Below are positions 30,455 to 39,891 of a stretch of 64,000 nt of DNA, piece after piece (position 1 is the stretch's first letter; every line of letters begins with the position of its first letter). Source of the DNA: an uncultured Clostridia bacterium (GTDB lineage: Bacteria > Bacillota > Clostridia > Oscillospirales > Ruminococcaceae); the NCBI GenBank assembly GCA_945829235.1, contig CALZUA010000001.1:1-64000 (forward strand), read 5' to 3'. The notes under the pieces are model-generated. The model did not search any database, was not told the origin of the DNA, and saw nothing but the letters and a program-made list of their open reading frames with translations. The position numbers and the translations under genes were made by a program.

Positions 30455-31984
30455 ATGTTCAGTAAGATAAACAGCGTGGGACTTTTCGGGCTGAACGCGT
30501 TTCCGGTAACGGTAGAGTCGAGTTTTTCCCCCGGGCAGCCGAATTTCGATATCGTGGGAATGCCCGACATCGCCGTTCAGGAGAGCAAGGCGCGTATTCG
30601 TGCGGTTCTCGGGCAGCTGGATTTGAAGCTGTTGAACGGAAAAGTTACCGTAAATCTCGCTCCCGCAAGCGTTCGGAAAATCGGCGCGATTTTCGATTTG
30701 CCGATTATCATCGCGCTGATGAAAACGGGCGGCGTTATCCAAAGTGACTGCAAGGACTGCGCTTTTATCGGCGAGCTTTCGCTTGACGGCACGCTTTCCC
30801 CGATAAACGGCGCGCTCGGAATGACTTTGACCGCCTCGCAGAACGGGATTAAGCGGATTTTCCTCCCGAAAGCCAACGCGAAGGAAGCGTCCGTTGCCGA
30901 AAATATCGAGGTTTACGGTGCAGAACATATAACGCAGATTGTTGAATTTTTGCGGCACGGAACGGGGCTTTCACGCGAACCGCGTTACATTCCGTCAACC
31001 GAGGAAGCTGTGCGGAGAATGGGTGATTTTGCCGATGTAATGGGGCAGGCTGTTGCGAAAAAAGCGATTGAGGTTGCCGCGGCAGGTTCGCATAACTTGT
31101 TGATGATAGGTCCACCCGGTTCGGGAAAATCAATGCTTGCAAAGCGAATTCCCTCGGTGCTCCCGAAAATTACCTTTGAAGAAAGCATCGAAACCACGCA
31201 GATTTACTCGGTTGCGGGCTACATAAACCCGAGCGAGCCGCTTATCACAACGCGCCCGTTCCGCTCTGTGAGCCACACCGCGAGTGCGGTCGGGCTTATC
31301 GGCGGAGGAAGCGTCCCGCACCCGGGCGAGATTTCGCTTGCACACAACGGCGTGCTTTTTCTTGACGAGTTGCCCGAGTTTGACAGGAGAGTGCTCGAAA
31401 CGCTCCGACAGCCGCTCGAGAACGGTGAAATTACCATTTCGAGAGCGTCCGGCTCGGTGAATTATCCGTGCGAGGTGATGATGGTTGCGGCAATGAATCC
31501 GTGCCCGTGCGGGAATTTCGGCAATCCGCTGAAAAAGTGTACCTGCTCGGACAAAATGGTGACGGGCTACCTGAATAAAATCTCGCAACCCGTGCTCGAC
31601 AGAATTGACATTCAGATTGAGGTTCAGCCCGTGAAATACGATGACCTCTACAAGCGCGTCAAGCAGGAAAGCTCGGCGGCGATTGCCGAGCGGGTGCAGA
31701 GGGCGCGGGATATTCAGGCAAAGCGTTTCAAGGGCACGCAAATCAAGTCCAACAGCCGCATAACGCCCGATATCATCGCAGATGTCTGCGTTATGACAAC
31801 CGAAGCTGAGGAAACACTCCGCGTTGCTTTTGAGAAGCTCGGGTTGTCCGCGAGGGCATACGACAGGATTTTGAAAGTCGGGAGAACGTTGGCTGACCTT
31901 GATGAAAGCGAGAAAATCGAGAAAAACCACATTTTTCAGGCAATCGGTTTTCGGAGCCTTGACCGAAAATACTGGAATCGTTAA
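30455..31984 (+). CDS. ComM/YifB-family AAA+ ATPase (Mg-chelatase-like)
   Basis: 509 residues: an N-terminal Lon-like (ChlI) domain (VESSFSPGQPNFDIVGMPD), a central AAA+ Mg-chelatase domain with Walker A GPPGSGKS (about 218), Walker B VLFLDELPEF, the sensor region AAMNPCPCG, and a C-terminal helical part (SARAYDRILKVGRTLADLD). In transformable bacteria ComM is a hexameric helicase that extends branch migration during integration of DNA. It starts 37 bp before malQ; co-transcription is likely, a functional link is not. Confidence 0.93.
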   Translation: MFSKINSVGLFGLNAFPVTVESSFSPGQPNFDIVGMPDIAVQESKARIRAVLGQLDLKLLNGKVTVNLAPASVRKIGAIFDLPIIIALMKTGGVIQSDCKDCAFIGELSLDGTLSPINGALGMTLTASQNGIKRIFLPKANAKEASVAENIEVYGAEHITQIVEFLRHGTGLSREPRYIPSTEEAVRRMGDFADVMGQAVAKKAIEVAAAGSHNLLMIGPPGSGKSMLAKRIPSVLPKITFEESIETTQIYSVAGYINPSEPLITTRPFRSVSHTASAVGLIGGGSVPHPGEISLAHNGVLFLDELPEFDRRVLETLRQPLENGEITISRASGSVNYPCEVMMVAAMNPCPCGNFGNPLKKCTCSDKMVTGYLNKISQPVLDRIDIQIEVQPVKYDDLYKRVKQESSAAIAERVQRARDIQAKRFKGTQIKSNSRITPDIIADVCVMTTEAEETLRVAFEKLGLSARAYDRILKVGRTLADLDESEKIEKNHIFQAIGFRSLDRKYWNR

Positions 31985-32021
31985 GATTTTACATAAATTA
32001 ACTTGTGAGGAGTTTTGATTG

Positions 32022-33500
32022 ATGAACAAAAGAAGTTGCGGAATTTTAATGCACATCACCTCGCTCCCCTCGCCCTACGGTATCGGCACAATGGGCGTTG
32101 AAGCGGAGAAATTTGCGCGCTGGTTGAAAAGCGCGGGACAGAGCTATTGGCAAGTTTTGCCGACGGGACCTACCGGCTACGGTGACTCGCCGTATCAGCC
32201 GTTCTCGTCATTTGCGGGAAACCCGCTGATGATTGACCTTGACGAGCTTTGCGACCAAGGGTTGTTGTCGAGAACGGACTGCGAAAATGCCGATTACGGT
32301 GCTGACCCCGATATTGTCGATTACGATAAAATCAGCAAAACGCGCAGTGAGCTTCTTCACAAGGCTTGCGCGGCGTTCAAGGACGATGTCGGCTACACCT
32401 CGTTCAACCTGTATCAGGCGGATTGGCTCGAGGACTACGCGCTGTTTATGGCGCTGAAAAACAAGTACGGCGGGAAACCGTGGACGGTTTGGGACGATGA
32501 CATCAAGTTCCGCAAGCCCGAGGCTCTCGAAAAGTGCCGCGAGGAGCTTGCCGAGGAAATCCGTTACGAGAAATTCTGCCAGTACATCTTTTTCCGCCAG
32601 TGGACGCGCTTTCACCAGACCTGCAACACAAGCGGCATCAAAATCATCGGCGATATCCCGATTTACGTTTCACCCGACTCTGCGGACGTTTGGGCGAACC
32701 CGCACCTGTTCGAGCTTGACGAGCGGCTGAACCCGAAGCGCGTTGCGGGAGTGCCGCCGGATTATTTCTCGAAAACGGGACAGCTTTGGGGCAACCCGCT
32801 GTACGATTGGGACGCGATGAAGAAGGACAACTATTCGTGGTGGATAAAGCGAATGAAAAAGTCCGCGGAGCTTTACGATATGTTGCGCATCGACCATTTC
32901 CGCGCGTTCGACACCTATTGGGCAATCCCGTTCGGTCACCCGACAGCCGAGTGCGGAAAGTGGGAGCAAGGTCCCGGAATGGACTTGTTCAACGTGATAA
33001 AAAGCGAAATCAAGAACGTTGACATAATCGCCGAGGACTTGGGCGATATCTTCGACAGCGTGAAAAAATTGCTCGCGGACACGGGTTTCCCGGGAATGAA
33101 GGTTTTGCAGTTCGGGTTCAACGACAAGAACGAGGACAACGACCATCTCCCGCACAATTACCCGAAAAACTGCGTCTGCTACACGGGAACGCACGACAAC
33201 GCGACCTTCCGGCAGTGGTACACCGAGGCTGATTTGGCAACGAGAAATATGGCGAAAAAGTACCTTGAAAAAGGGTTGTTCAAGAGCCTGAACGACCGCG
33301 CGATAAAGGCGCTTTACGCGTCACCGGCGGCGCTTGCGATTGTGCCGATGCAGGACGTGCTGAACCTCGGCGCAAAGGCGCGAATGAACGTTCCGTCAAC
33401 GCTTGGCGGGAACTGGGCGTGGCGAATGAAGCCGAACGCGCTCAAGGAAAAAACGGCTGAAAAACTGCACGAATATGCGGAAATTTATATGAGATTATGA
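32022..33500 (+). CDS. malQ: 4-alpha-glucanotransferase
   Basis: 492 residues, GH77 (amylomaltase/D-enzyme). The start SCGILMHITSLPSPYGIGTM, the nucleophile strand MLRIDHFRAF (Asp), the acid/base EDLG and the YTGTHDN motif are all present. It transfers alpha-1,4-glucan segments between maltodextrins. The ATG at 32022 follows GAGGAG; a TTG just before it is less likely. It is grouped with a type I pullulanase two genes on, which fits branched-glucan or glycogen breakdown. It overlaps the next gene by ATGA. Confidence 0.96.
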   Translation: MNKRSCGILMHITSLPSPYGIGTMGVEAEKFARWLKSAGQSYWQVLPTGPTGYGDSPYQPFSSFAGNPLMIDLDELCDQGLLSRTDCENADYGADPDIVDYDKISKTRSELLHKACAAFKDDVGYTSFNLYQADWLEDYALFMALKNKYGGKPWTVWDDDIKFRKPEALEKCREELAEEIRYEKFCQYIFFRQWTRFHQTCNTSGIKIIGDIPIYVSPDSADVWANPHLFELDERLNPKRVAGVPPDYFSKTGQLWGNPLYDWDAMKKDNYSWWIKRMKKSAELYDMLRIDHFRAFDTYWAIPFGHPTAECGKWEQGPGMDLFNVIKSEIKNVDIIAEDLGDIFDSVKKLLADTGFPGMKVLQFGFNDKNEDNDHLPHNYPKNCVCYTGTHDNATFRQWYTEADLATRNMAKKYLEKGLFKSLNDRAIKALYASPAALAIVPMQDVLNLGAKARMNVPSTLGGNWAWRMKPNALKEKTAEKLHEYAEIYMRL

Positions 33501-34306
33501 GTGAAAATGTGATTGATAACGGGCTTACGCGCGAGTTTTCGGCAGCGCTTCTCGGGAAATTCGGCAAGGCGATTGACGAGTACAAATTGCTGAAAAGCGG
33601 CGACAAAATTTGCGTTTGCGTATCGGGCGGAAAGGATTCGCTGTTGCTGTCGGCGCTGTTTCGCGAGTACGAAAAGCACGGAAAGTTTGCGATAACGGTG
33701 AAATATTTGTCGATGAACCCGGGTTTTTCCGATGAAGACGAGAAGCAGATAAAGCGCAATGTAAAGCGGCTTGACGTGGATTTAGAGTTCTTCAGAACGG
33801 ATGTTTTTTCGCACGTTGAGGGGGAGAAAAATCCGTGCTTTTTGTGCTCGAAAATGCGGCGCGGGCTGTTGTACAAAAAGGCGCGCGAGCTTGGCTGCAA
33901 CAAAATTGCGCTCGGGCACCACTTCGATGACGTAATCGAAAGCATTCTGATGGGAATTTTGTACGGCGGGCAGACGGGAACGATGTTGCCGCGCGTGAAA
34001 TCGGCGCATTTCGAGGGAATGGAGCTGATACGGCCGCTGTATTTCGTGCGCGAGCGGGACGTAGTTTCGTGGGCAAACTATTGTGGGCTGGAGCTTTCGG
34101 GGTGCAAATGCGTGCTCACAAAGCGTGGCGACAACTCAAAGCGGGACTTCGTGAAACGGCTTATAGAGCGGCTTTGCGTGGATAACCCGCAGGTCGAGAT
34201 GAACATTTTCCGCGCAGTACAAAACATTCCGCTTGACCGAATAATTTCGTACAAGGACGAGCGTGGCGCTCACGATTTTCTTGAAAAATATGATGAAAAA
34301 GATTGA
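33497..34306 (+). CDS. TtcA-like tRNA thiolation protein (PP-loop)
   Basis: 269 residues with the PP-loop ATP-binding motif SGGKDS (about 44-49), a CFLCSKMRR CxxC pair (about 112-115), a GHHFDDVIES metal/ATP region and a second cysteine-rich segment LSGCKCVL. This is the TtcA/TIGR00269-like subgroup that thiolates tRNA (C32 in TtcA), often using an iron-sulfur cluster bound by these cysteines. The exact nucleoside is inferred. It overlaps malQ at its start and pulA at its end. Confidence 0.82.
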   Translation: MSENVIDNGLTREFSAALLGKFGKAIDEYKLLKSGDKICVCVSGGKDSLLLSALFREYEKHGKFAITVKYLSMNPGFSDEDEKQIKRNVKRLDVDLEFFRTDVFSHVEGEKNPCFLCSKMRRGLLYKKARELGCNKIALGHHFDDVIESILMGILYGGQTGTMLPRVKSAHFEGMELIRPLYFVRERDVVSWANYCGLELSGCKCVLTKRGDNSKRDFVKRLIERLCVDNPQVEMNIFRAVQNIPLDRIISYKDERGAHDFLEKYDEKD

Positions 34307-36092
34307 TTTGCAGGAAGTGGAAAAGCGGGTTTTTCGCGGAAAACTCGGCGCGATTTTCACACCGGAAAAAACGGTTTTCAGGTTTTGGCAACCGTTTGCG
34401 GAGAAGGCGCTTTTGCGGCTCTATAATGCGGATTGTGAGCAAATTTTTCGCGCTGAAATGCACCGAAAAAACAACATTTTCGAGTACGAAAAACGCGGAA
34501 ATTGCGAGGGATTTTTGTACGATTTTTCGGTAATTGAGGACGGCTGTGAGCGCGTTTTTGCGGACGCTTACGCTTGCGCCGTGACACCGGACGGAACGCG
34601 CGGAATTGTAACCGATATGCGGAAAAACACGCCGGATGGCTGGGAAAATGACAGGTTTTTGGGCGAAATCGAGCAGGAAAAAGCTGTGATTTACGAGGTA
34701 TCCGTGCGCGATTTTTCGATGGATAAACACGCGAAATTTGCAAGTCGTGGAAAATTTATTGCATTTTGCGAGGAGAATGTCAAAAATTCTTACGGCGATG
34801 AAATCGGGCTGAATTATATAAAAAATCTCGGCGTAACGCATATCCAGCTTATGCCGATCTTTGATTTTGACAGCGATGGAAGTGAGTACAACTGGGGCTA
34901 CAACCCGAGATTTTACAACGCACCGAGCAACTGCTATTCGCTTAACAATGCGGTTTTAGAGCTACGCGAGTTGATTTGTTGCGCGCATAAAAAAGGTCTT
35001 GGCGTGATTGCCGATGTGGTTTATAATCACGCATTTTCGGTGGAAAATTCGAGCTTTGAAAAGCAGGTTCCGGGATATTTTTTTCGTGGTGACGAGGAAT
35101 TTTCAAACGGCTCTGGTTGCGGGAATGAAGTTGCGAGTGAAAGATTTATGATGATAAAATTCATTTTGGACAGCTTGGAATTCCTCACAAAAGAGTATCA
35201 TATTGATGGATTTCGATTTGATTTAATGGGATTGTTAGATGTGCAAACTATGCGTAAAATTGAGCGAAATTTGCGCAAAATAAACCCCGCGGTTTTGCTT
35301 TACGGCGAGGGTTGGACAGGTGGCGTGAGCCCGCTTCTCGAGAGGCTTCGTGCGGTTCAGGGAAACGCGAAAAAGTTGCCAGAAATCGCCTTTTTCAACG
35401 ACAGTTTTCGCGATGCGGTGAAGGGCAATGTTTTCGACAAAAAGGACTGCGGTTTCGTGAACGGAAAGCCCGATTACGCGCATTTTTTGCCGATTTTCTC
35501 ATCAATTTCGGGCAAATTTTCCGAAAATTTTTGGACAAAAAATTCTGCTCAAACGATAAATTATGTGGAATGTCACGACAATTTGACGCTTTTTGACAAG
35601 CTGAAAATTTCGCTTAACAATGCGGGTTCAGAGTGCATTATTTCTGCCGAAAAGATGTCCGCCGCGCTGATTTTTTTGAGCTGTGGAATTGCATTTTTTC
35701 AAGCCGGTCAAGAATTTTTGCGCTCGAAAAATTTCTCGGAAAACAGCTACAATTTGCCCGATAAAATCAACTCGATAAAGTGGAATTTGGTGCGAAAGAA
35801 CCTCGAAATCGTTGAGTATTATCGAGGCTTGATTGCTTTTAGGAAGCGGTTTTACGGCGTTTTTCGCGATTGTTGTTTCGAGCAGATTGACGGTAATTTT
35901 TTGCTTGCTAAAGATAGATTTTATATGATAATTAACACTACTAACTGTCGATTTAATACGAATTTTGATGGAAATTTTGAGTATTTTATTGACGAAAATT
36001 CCGCTTCAAACGAGCCGTTATATACGAAAAAACGGCTTTACAGCGCGGATTTTGGCGTGATTGTTGCAAGGAGAATTGATGATGAAAAGTGA
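34290..36092 (+). CDS. pulA: Type I pullulanase (GH13)
   Basis: About 600 residues: an N-terminal beta-sandwich (CBM48-like, FRFWQPFAEKALLRLY) and the GH13 barrel with YNWGYNP (pullulanase signature), region I DVVYNH, region II GFRFDLMGL (nucleophile Asp), region III LLYGEGW (acid/base Glu) and region IV VECHDN. It hydrolyses alpha-1,6 branch points. No signal peptide, so cytoplasmic, fitting MalQ. The start lies inside the thiolase gene (ATG at 34290 or 34293; an earlier GTG at 34263 also lacks a ribosome site), so it depends on coupling. This gene and the next look clearly more A/T-rich than the flanking genes. Confidence 0.93.
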   Translation: MMKKIDLQEVEKRVFRGKLGAIFTPEKTVFRFWQPFAEKALLRLYNADCEQIFRAEMHRKNNIFEYEKRGNCEGFLYDFSVIEDGCERVFADAYACAVTPDGTRGIVTDMRKNTPDGWENDRFLGEIEQEKAVIYEVSVRDFSMDKHAKFASRGKFIAFCEENVKNSYGDEIGLNYIKNLGVTHIQLMPIFDFDSDGSEYNWGYNPRFYNAPSNCYSLNNAVLELRELICCAHKKGLGVIADVVYNHAFSVENSSFEKQVPGYFFRGDEEFSNGSGCGNEVASERFMMIKFILDSLEFLTKEYHIDGFRFDLMGLLDVQTMRKIERNLRKINPAVLLYGEGWTGGVSPLLERLRAVQGNAKKLPEIAFFNDSFRDAVKGNVFDKKDCGFVNGKPDYAHFLPIFSSISGKFSENFWTKNSAQTINYVECHDNLTLFDKLKISLNNAGSECIISAEKMSAALIFLSCGIAFFQAGQEFLRSKNFSENSYNLPDKINSIKWNLVRKNLEIVEYYRGLIAFRKRFYGVFRDCCFEQIDGNFLLAKDRFYMIINTTNCRFNTNFDGNFEYFIDENSASNEPLYTKKRLYSADFGVIVARRIDDEK

Positions 36093-37839
36093 GATTGAAC
36101 AGCTGATTTTGCGAATGAAAGAGCAGGAAATTTTCGCGTGCATCGTCCCGACTGACGACTTCCACGGATCGGAATATGTGAGCGCGCATTTCAAGCTACG
36201 CGAGTATTTAAGCGGGTTCACGGGTTCTGCGGGCACGCTTGTGGTGACGCTTGACGGCGCGGCACTCTGGACGGACGGGCGGTATTTTTTGCAGGCTGAA
36301 CGCGAGCTTTCCGGCTCCGGAATTGAGCTGATGCGAATGGGCGAGAAGAGCGTTCCGTCAATAGAAAGGTATCTTCTCGAGCATTTGCCGACAAATTCTC
36401 GGCTTGGCTTCGATGGACGAATTTTATCAGCGCGCTTCGTTAAACGGCTTGGAGAAACGCTTCGCGAGCTTGATGTTCAATTCGTGCCAACTTTTGACGC
36501 GGGTGACTTGGTTTGGGTTGACCGACCGGCGCTTCCCGAAAAACCTGTTTTTGAGTTGCCGGAAAATGTTTGCGGAAAAAATCGCGGTGAAAAAATTGCC
36601 GATATTCGCGCTCGTATGACAGCCGAAAAAGCTGATTATGTTGCGGTTTCTGCGCTTGATGAGATTGCTTGGACGCTGAATTTGCGCGGCGGCGATATCG
36701 ATTTTTGTCCGCTTTTTCTCGCGTTTATGATTGTTACGCATAGCAAAGTATTTTTGTTTGCAAATCAGAATATTTTTTCGCAGGAAATTGCTCAAAATCT
36801 TGCAAATGACGGTGTTGTAATTCAAGCCTACGATGAGATTTATAATGCTTTGAAACGGCTTAACGGCGCGGTTTGGGCTGATTTGGCGGCGGTGAATTTT
36901 TCGTTTTATTCGGCGCTTGATAATGCAAAAAAGATTGAAAAACCAAGCCCGATTGCTCTGATGAAAGCTGTGAAAAATTCCGCAGAAATTGCCGCCGAAA
37001 AACGTGCTCATTTAAAGGACGGCGTGGCTGTTGTAAGGTTCAGGAAATGGCTTTACAATGCGGTTTCGCAAGGCTCGGTTACTGAGATTTTCGCCGCAGA
37101 AAAGCTTGAAGAATTTCGCAAAATGGGCGAGGGTTATCTGGGGCAGAGCTTTGCGCCGATTATGGCTTACGGGGAACACGCGGCTGTTGTTCATTACAGC
37201 GCGGACGAGTCCACGAACGCGCTTGTAGAGCCGCACGGGCTGTTGTTGTCGGATACCGGCGGGCACTATCTTGACGGCACGACCGATATCACGCGCACGT
37301 TTGTTCTCGGGGAACTTTCGGACGAGGAAAGGCGCGGTTTCACGCTTGCTCTCGCGGGGCATCTGAACCTGCTTGACGCGGAATTTCCAGAGGGTGTTTT
37401 CGGTCACACGCTCGATTACACCGCGCGCGAGCCGCTCTGGAAGCACGGTCTTGACTTTAACCACGGGACAGGTCACGGAGTTGGTTTTTTGCTCAACGTA
37501 CACGAAGGTCCTCAGCGTATCAGCCGCCGCGCGCTTGATGACGCGCCGCTTTGTGAGGGAATGATAACGTCCGATGAGCCGGGACTTTATGTTGACGGGA
37601 AATTCGGTGTGCGGCACGAGAGCCTGTTGCTCTGCGTGAAATCGTGCCACGAGGGATTTCTGCGGTTCGAGCCGCTCACTTTCGTGCCTTTCGACAGGCA
37701 GGGTGTTGACAAAAAATATTTGACCGAGCGACAAATTGAGTTGTTCAACACATATCAGAAAGCCGTTTTTGACAAGCTCTCGCCGTTGCTTTCCGAGGAC
37801 GAAAAAATCTGGCTCAGCAAAGTCACCGAGCCGATTTAA
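36082..37839 (+). CDS. Xaa-Pro aminopeptidase (M24B)
   Basis: About 585 residues, the three-domain PepP/APP1 type: two creatinase-like N-terminal domains (SGFTGSAGTLVVTLDGAALW; ALDEIAWTLNLRG) and the metal-dependent pita-bread domain. The metal ligands lie in SDTGGHYLDGTTDITRT (two Asp), GTGHGVGFLLNVHE (His), SDEPGLY (Glu) and GVRHESLL (Glu). It removes an N-terminal residue before proline. The ATG at 36082 has AAGGAGA 7 bp upstream and overlaps the pullulanase stop. It is cytoplasmic. Confidence 0.94.
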   Translation: MKSEIEQLILRMKEQEIFACIVPTDDFHGSEYVSAHFKLREYLSGFTGSAGTLVVTLDGAALWTDGRYFLQAERELSGSGIELMRMGEKSVPSIERYLLEHLPTNSRLGFDGRILSARFVKRLGETLRELDVQFVPTFDAGDLVWVDRPALPEKPVFELPENVCGKNRGEKIADIRARMTAEKADYVAVSALDEIAWTLNLRGGDIDFCPLFLAFMIVTHSKVFLFANQNIFSQEIAQNLANDGVVIQAYDEIYNALKRLNGAVWADLAAVNFSFYSALDNAKKIEKPSPIALMKAVKNSAEIAAEKRAHLKDGVAVVRFRKWLYNAVSQGSVTEIFAAEKLEEFRKMGEGYLGQSFAPIMAYGEHAAVVHYSADESTNALVEPHGLLLSDTGGHYLDGTTDITRTFVLGELSDEERRGFTLALAGHLNLLDAEFPEGVFGHTLDYTAREPLWKHGLDFNHGTGHGVGFLLNVHEGPQRISRRALDDAPLCEGMITSDEPGLYVDGKFGVRHESLLLCVKSCHEGFLRFEPLTFVPFDRQGVDKKYLTERQIELFNTYQKAVFDKLSPLLSEDEKIWLSKVTEPI

Positions 37840-37857
37840 CCTTTATAATAAGTATTT

Positions 37858-37883
37858 AGTCCGAGCGTTTACTCGGACTTTTT
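37858..37883 (+). terminator. Terminator of the malQ-pulA-peptidase operon
   Basis: AGTCCGAG, loop CGTTTA, CTCGGACT, then TTTTG, 18 bp past the aminopeptidase stop. Confidence 0.85.
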
Positions 37884-37959
37884 GCTGTAAAAAATTTTAT
37901 AAAAAATGTAACAAATCTTCCCCAAAAATCACTAATTTAACAGAAAGAGGGTGAAACGT

Positions 37960-38469
37960 ATGACGGCTTTGGAACGGCTTTATTCCGATTACAGCAAGGA
38001 CATCTACCGCTATTTGTTCAGCCTTTGCCGCGACGCTTCGCTCTCGGAGGACTTAACCTCAGAGGTTTTTCTCGCCGTGGTGAAGTCAATCGGAACGTTC
38101 CGCAAGGAGTGCGATGTGAAAACTTGGTTGTTTTCAATTGCGCGAAACAAGTGGTTTGAATATCTGCGGCGAAAAAAGCGGACAATCGAAAGCGAGGCTC
38201 TTGACGAGTTTATTGAGCTGAAACCGTCCGTCAGTCCGTCCGTGGAAAGCGTTTATTTGACTGATGAGTTGGTGAAGCGCATATACGAGCTTATCGATGA
38301 GGAGAAAGAACGTCCGCGAAAGGTTGCGCTGATGCGGATTGACGGGTTTTCGTTCTACGAAATCGGCAAGGCTTGCGGGATATCCGAAAATTCCGCGCGG
38401 GTTATGTTTTTCAGAACAAAGGAAAAAATTCGCCAAAAGCTGAAGGAGGAGGGCTTTGAATATGAGTAA
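37960..38469 (+). CDS. ECF-type RNA polymerase sigma factor
   Basis: 169 residues from the ATG at 37960 (AGAGGGTG upstream; a GTG at 37951 is weaker). Region 2 is LYSDYSKDIYRYLFSLCRD ... SEDLTSEVFLAVVKS ... DVKTWLFSIARNKWFEYLRR; region 4 is RIDGFSFYEIGKACGISENS ... VMFFRTKEKIRQKL. It is followed at once by a zinc-finger anti-sigma gene (8-bp overlap), so it is probably held inactive until an envelope signal releases it. Confidence 0.93.
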   Translation: MTALERLYSDYSKDIYRYLFSLCRDASLSEDLTSEVFLAVVKSIGTFRKECDVKTWLFSIARNKWFEYLRRKKRTIESEALDEFIELKPSVSPSVESVYLTDELVKRIYELIDEEKERPRKVALMRIDGFSFYEIGKACGISENSARVMFFRTKEKIRQKLKEEGFEYE

Positions 38470-39007
38470 CGAGATAAACTGCGAGATTTGCCGCGACCTT
38501 ATACCGCTTGTCAAGGACGGCGTGGCAAGCGCAGACAGCGAAGCGGCTGTTCGACAACACACAAGCGGCTGTTCCGAGTGCGCGGGACTTTTTGACGGCG
38601 AGGCTGTTCCAAATGCGCCCGAGCCGCCGAAAGTGTTAAAGCGCGTCAAGCGCTGGCTGAACTGCATCTACATCGTGCTGATGGTGCTGGGACTTTACGT
38701 TGGGCTGAGCGTCACGTCAAGCATAGATTTGTTTTACAATGTTTTGATAATGCCCGTGGCGGGTGTGCTCGGCTACCTCGCGTTCAGGTGGAAATCGGTG
38801 TTTATCGTGCCGGTAATTTTGCTCGTGATGAACATTATAACCAACGCGCTCGGGCTGTTTTCAGCGGAACGGCTTGGCTTTTCGGAGCTGATGATGTGGA
38901 CGATTATCTACATTTTGTTCATTGCCGCGGGGATTGTTATAGCAATGCTCTTTAGGTTCGCGTTCGGCAAACATTCTTCGGGAAAGGAGAGTAAGAATGA
39001 GCGTTAA
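38462..39007 (+). CDS. Zinc-finger anti-sigma factor, membrane-bound
   Basis: 181 residues. The N-terminus has the zf-HC2 anti-sigma pattern (CEICRDLIPLVKDGVAS ... HTSGCSEC: H-x3-C-x2-C). Four hydrophobic segments follow (IYIVLMVLGLYVGLSV, LIMPVAGVLGYLAF, VIVPVILLVMNIIT-like, and IIYILFIAAGIVIAM). It overlaps the sigma gene and the next gene, so the three are translated as one unit. It would sequester the sigma factor at the membrane; the sensed signal is unknown. Confidence 0.88.
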   Translation: MSNEINCEICRDLIPLVKDGVASADSEAAVRQHTSGCSECAGLFDGEAVPNAPEPPKVLKRVKRWLNCIYIVLMVLGLYVGLSVTSSIDLFYNVLIMPVAGVLGYLAFRWKSVFIVPVILLVMNIITNALGLFSAERLGFSELMMWTIIYILFIAAGIVIAMLFRFAFGKHSSGKESKNER

Positions 39008-39842
39008 AACGGTTTTTTCGAGAATTACAACGTTTTTTTCGAGAGTTAAAGTCTTTGTCAACACGCACACAATTTTCAGAGTTTTAGCGGCAATTTTGGC
39101 TTTTGCGATAACCGGATATCTGTTGTGGGGGGCGAGCGATTTGCTGGGAAATCCGATTATGTACTCGATAAACAAAAGCAATGCCGAGAAATATCTCGCG
39201 GAAAACTACGGCGGCGAGGGGTACGTTTTGAAAAGCGTGAGCTATAATTTTAAGTTCGGTGTTTATTCTGCGGTTGCCGAGAAGCCGAATAGCGAGGATT
39301 GCAAATTCGTTTTGTACTACGGCAAGGACGGCTCGCTTCGCGGTGATGACTACGAAAACCGCGTCAAAAACGGCGATAACACGCGCTATCGGCTGGAGAA
39401 ACAATACGGTGATTTTGCAAACAGCGTTCTGAAAAGCTCGGCAAATCCGTACTCAACAGGGGTTTGTTACGGTGAACTTGTTTTCGAGGACAGGGGCGAG
39501 GGTTTCGGGTTGCCGAAGAGTATTCTCGCGCCGGATAAATTGTACGATATCGCCAAGCTCGGTGCCGAGGGCGGACTTGTTACGGTGAACATTGACTCGG
39601 AGCAGGCAACACCCGAGCGTGCCGCGGAGGTGCTTGTTGAAATCGACAAGCTGATGGAACAAGGCGGGGTGCCGTTTTACGCGATAAACCTCACCCTCCA
39701 AAATCCCGAGCACGAGTATTTCTCAATCGAGAGCTTCCGCCGCGCCGATATCCGCGGGGACGGTCTTGTTGAGCGGATTTACGAAAATTGGCAAAATACC
39801 GAGGAACGCTTCGACAAAATGTACAAGGAAAAATTTGAATAA
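38997..39842 (+). CDS. YfjL-like membrane-anchored protein
   Basis: 281 residues with one N-terminal membrane anchor (IFRVLAAILAFAITGYLLW, about 26-45) and an extracytoplasmic domain (NAEKYLAENYGGEGYVLKSV; YRLEKQYGDFANSVLKS). The pattern resembles YfjL/YfmG-type proteins found with ECF sigma/anti-sigma pairs. It overlaps the anti-sigma gene by 11 bp, so it is probably part of the same regulatory unit, as sensor or target. It has no catalytic motif. Confidence 0.7.
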   Translation: MSVKTVFSRITTFFSRVKVFVNTHTIFRVLAAILAFAITGYLLWGASDLLGNPIMYSINKSNAEKYLAENYGGEGYVLKSVSYNFKFGVYSAVAEKPNSEDCKFVLYYGKDGSLRGDDYENRVKNGDNTRYRLEKQYGDFANSVLKSSANPYSTGVCYGELVFEDRGEGFGLPKSILAPDKLYDIAKLGAEGGLVTVNIDSEQATPERAAEVLVEIDKLMEQGGVPFYAINLTLQNPEHEYFSIESFRRADIRGDGLVERIYENWQNTEERFDKMYKEKFE

Positions 39843-39844
39843 AA

Positions 39845-39880
39845 GAAAAGAGGGAATGCAACTGCACTCCCTCTTGTTTT
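39845..39880. terminator. Bidirectional terminator
   Basis: GAGGGAATGCA pairs with TGCACTCCCTC (one mismatch), flanked by an A-rich left and a TTGTTTT right side. It ends the sigma operon (plus) and the Ter operon (minus). Confidence 0.8.
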
Positions 39881-39891
39881 ATCGGGTAATC

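Noticed and set aside
37900-37950. ECF-type autoregulatory promoter before the sigma gene
   Set aside because: A TGTAAC-like box occurs, but no convincing partner -10 element at the expected distance could be seen.
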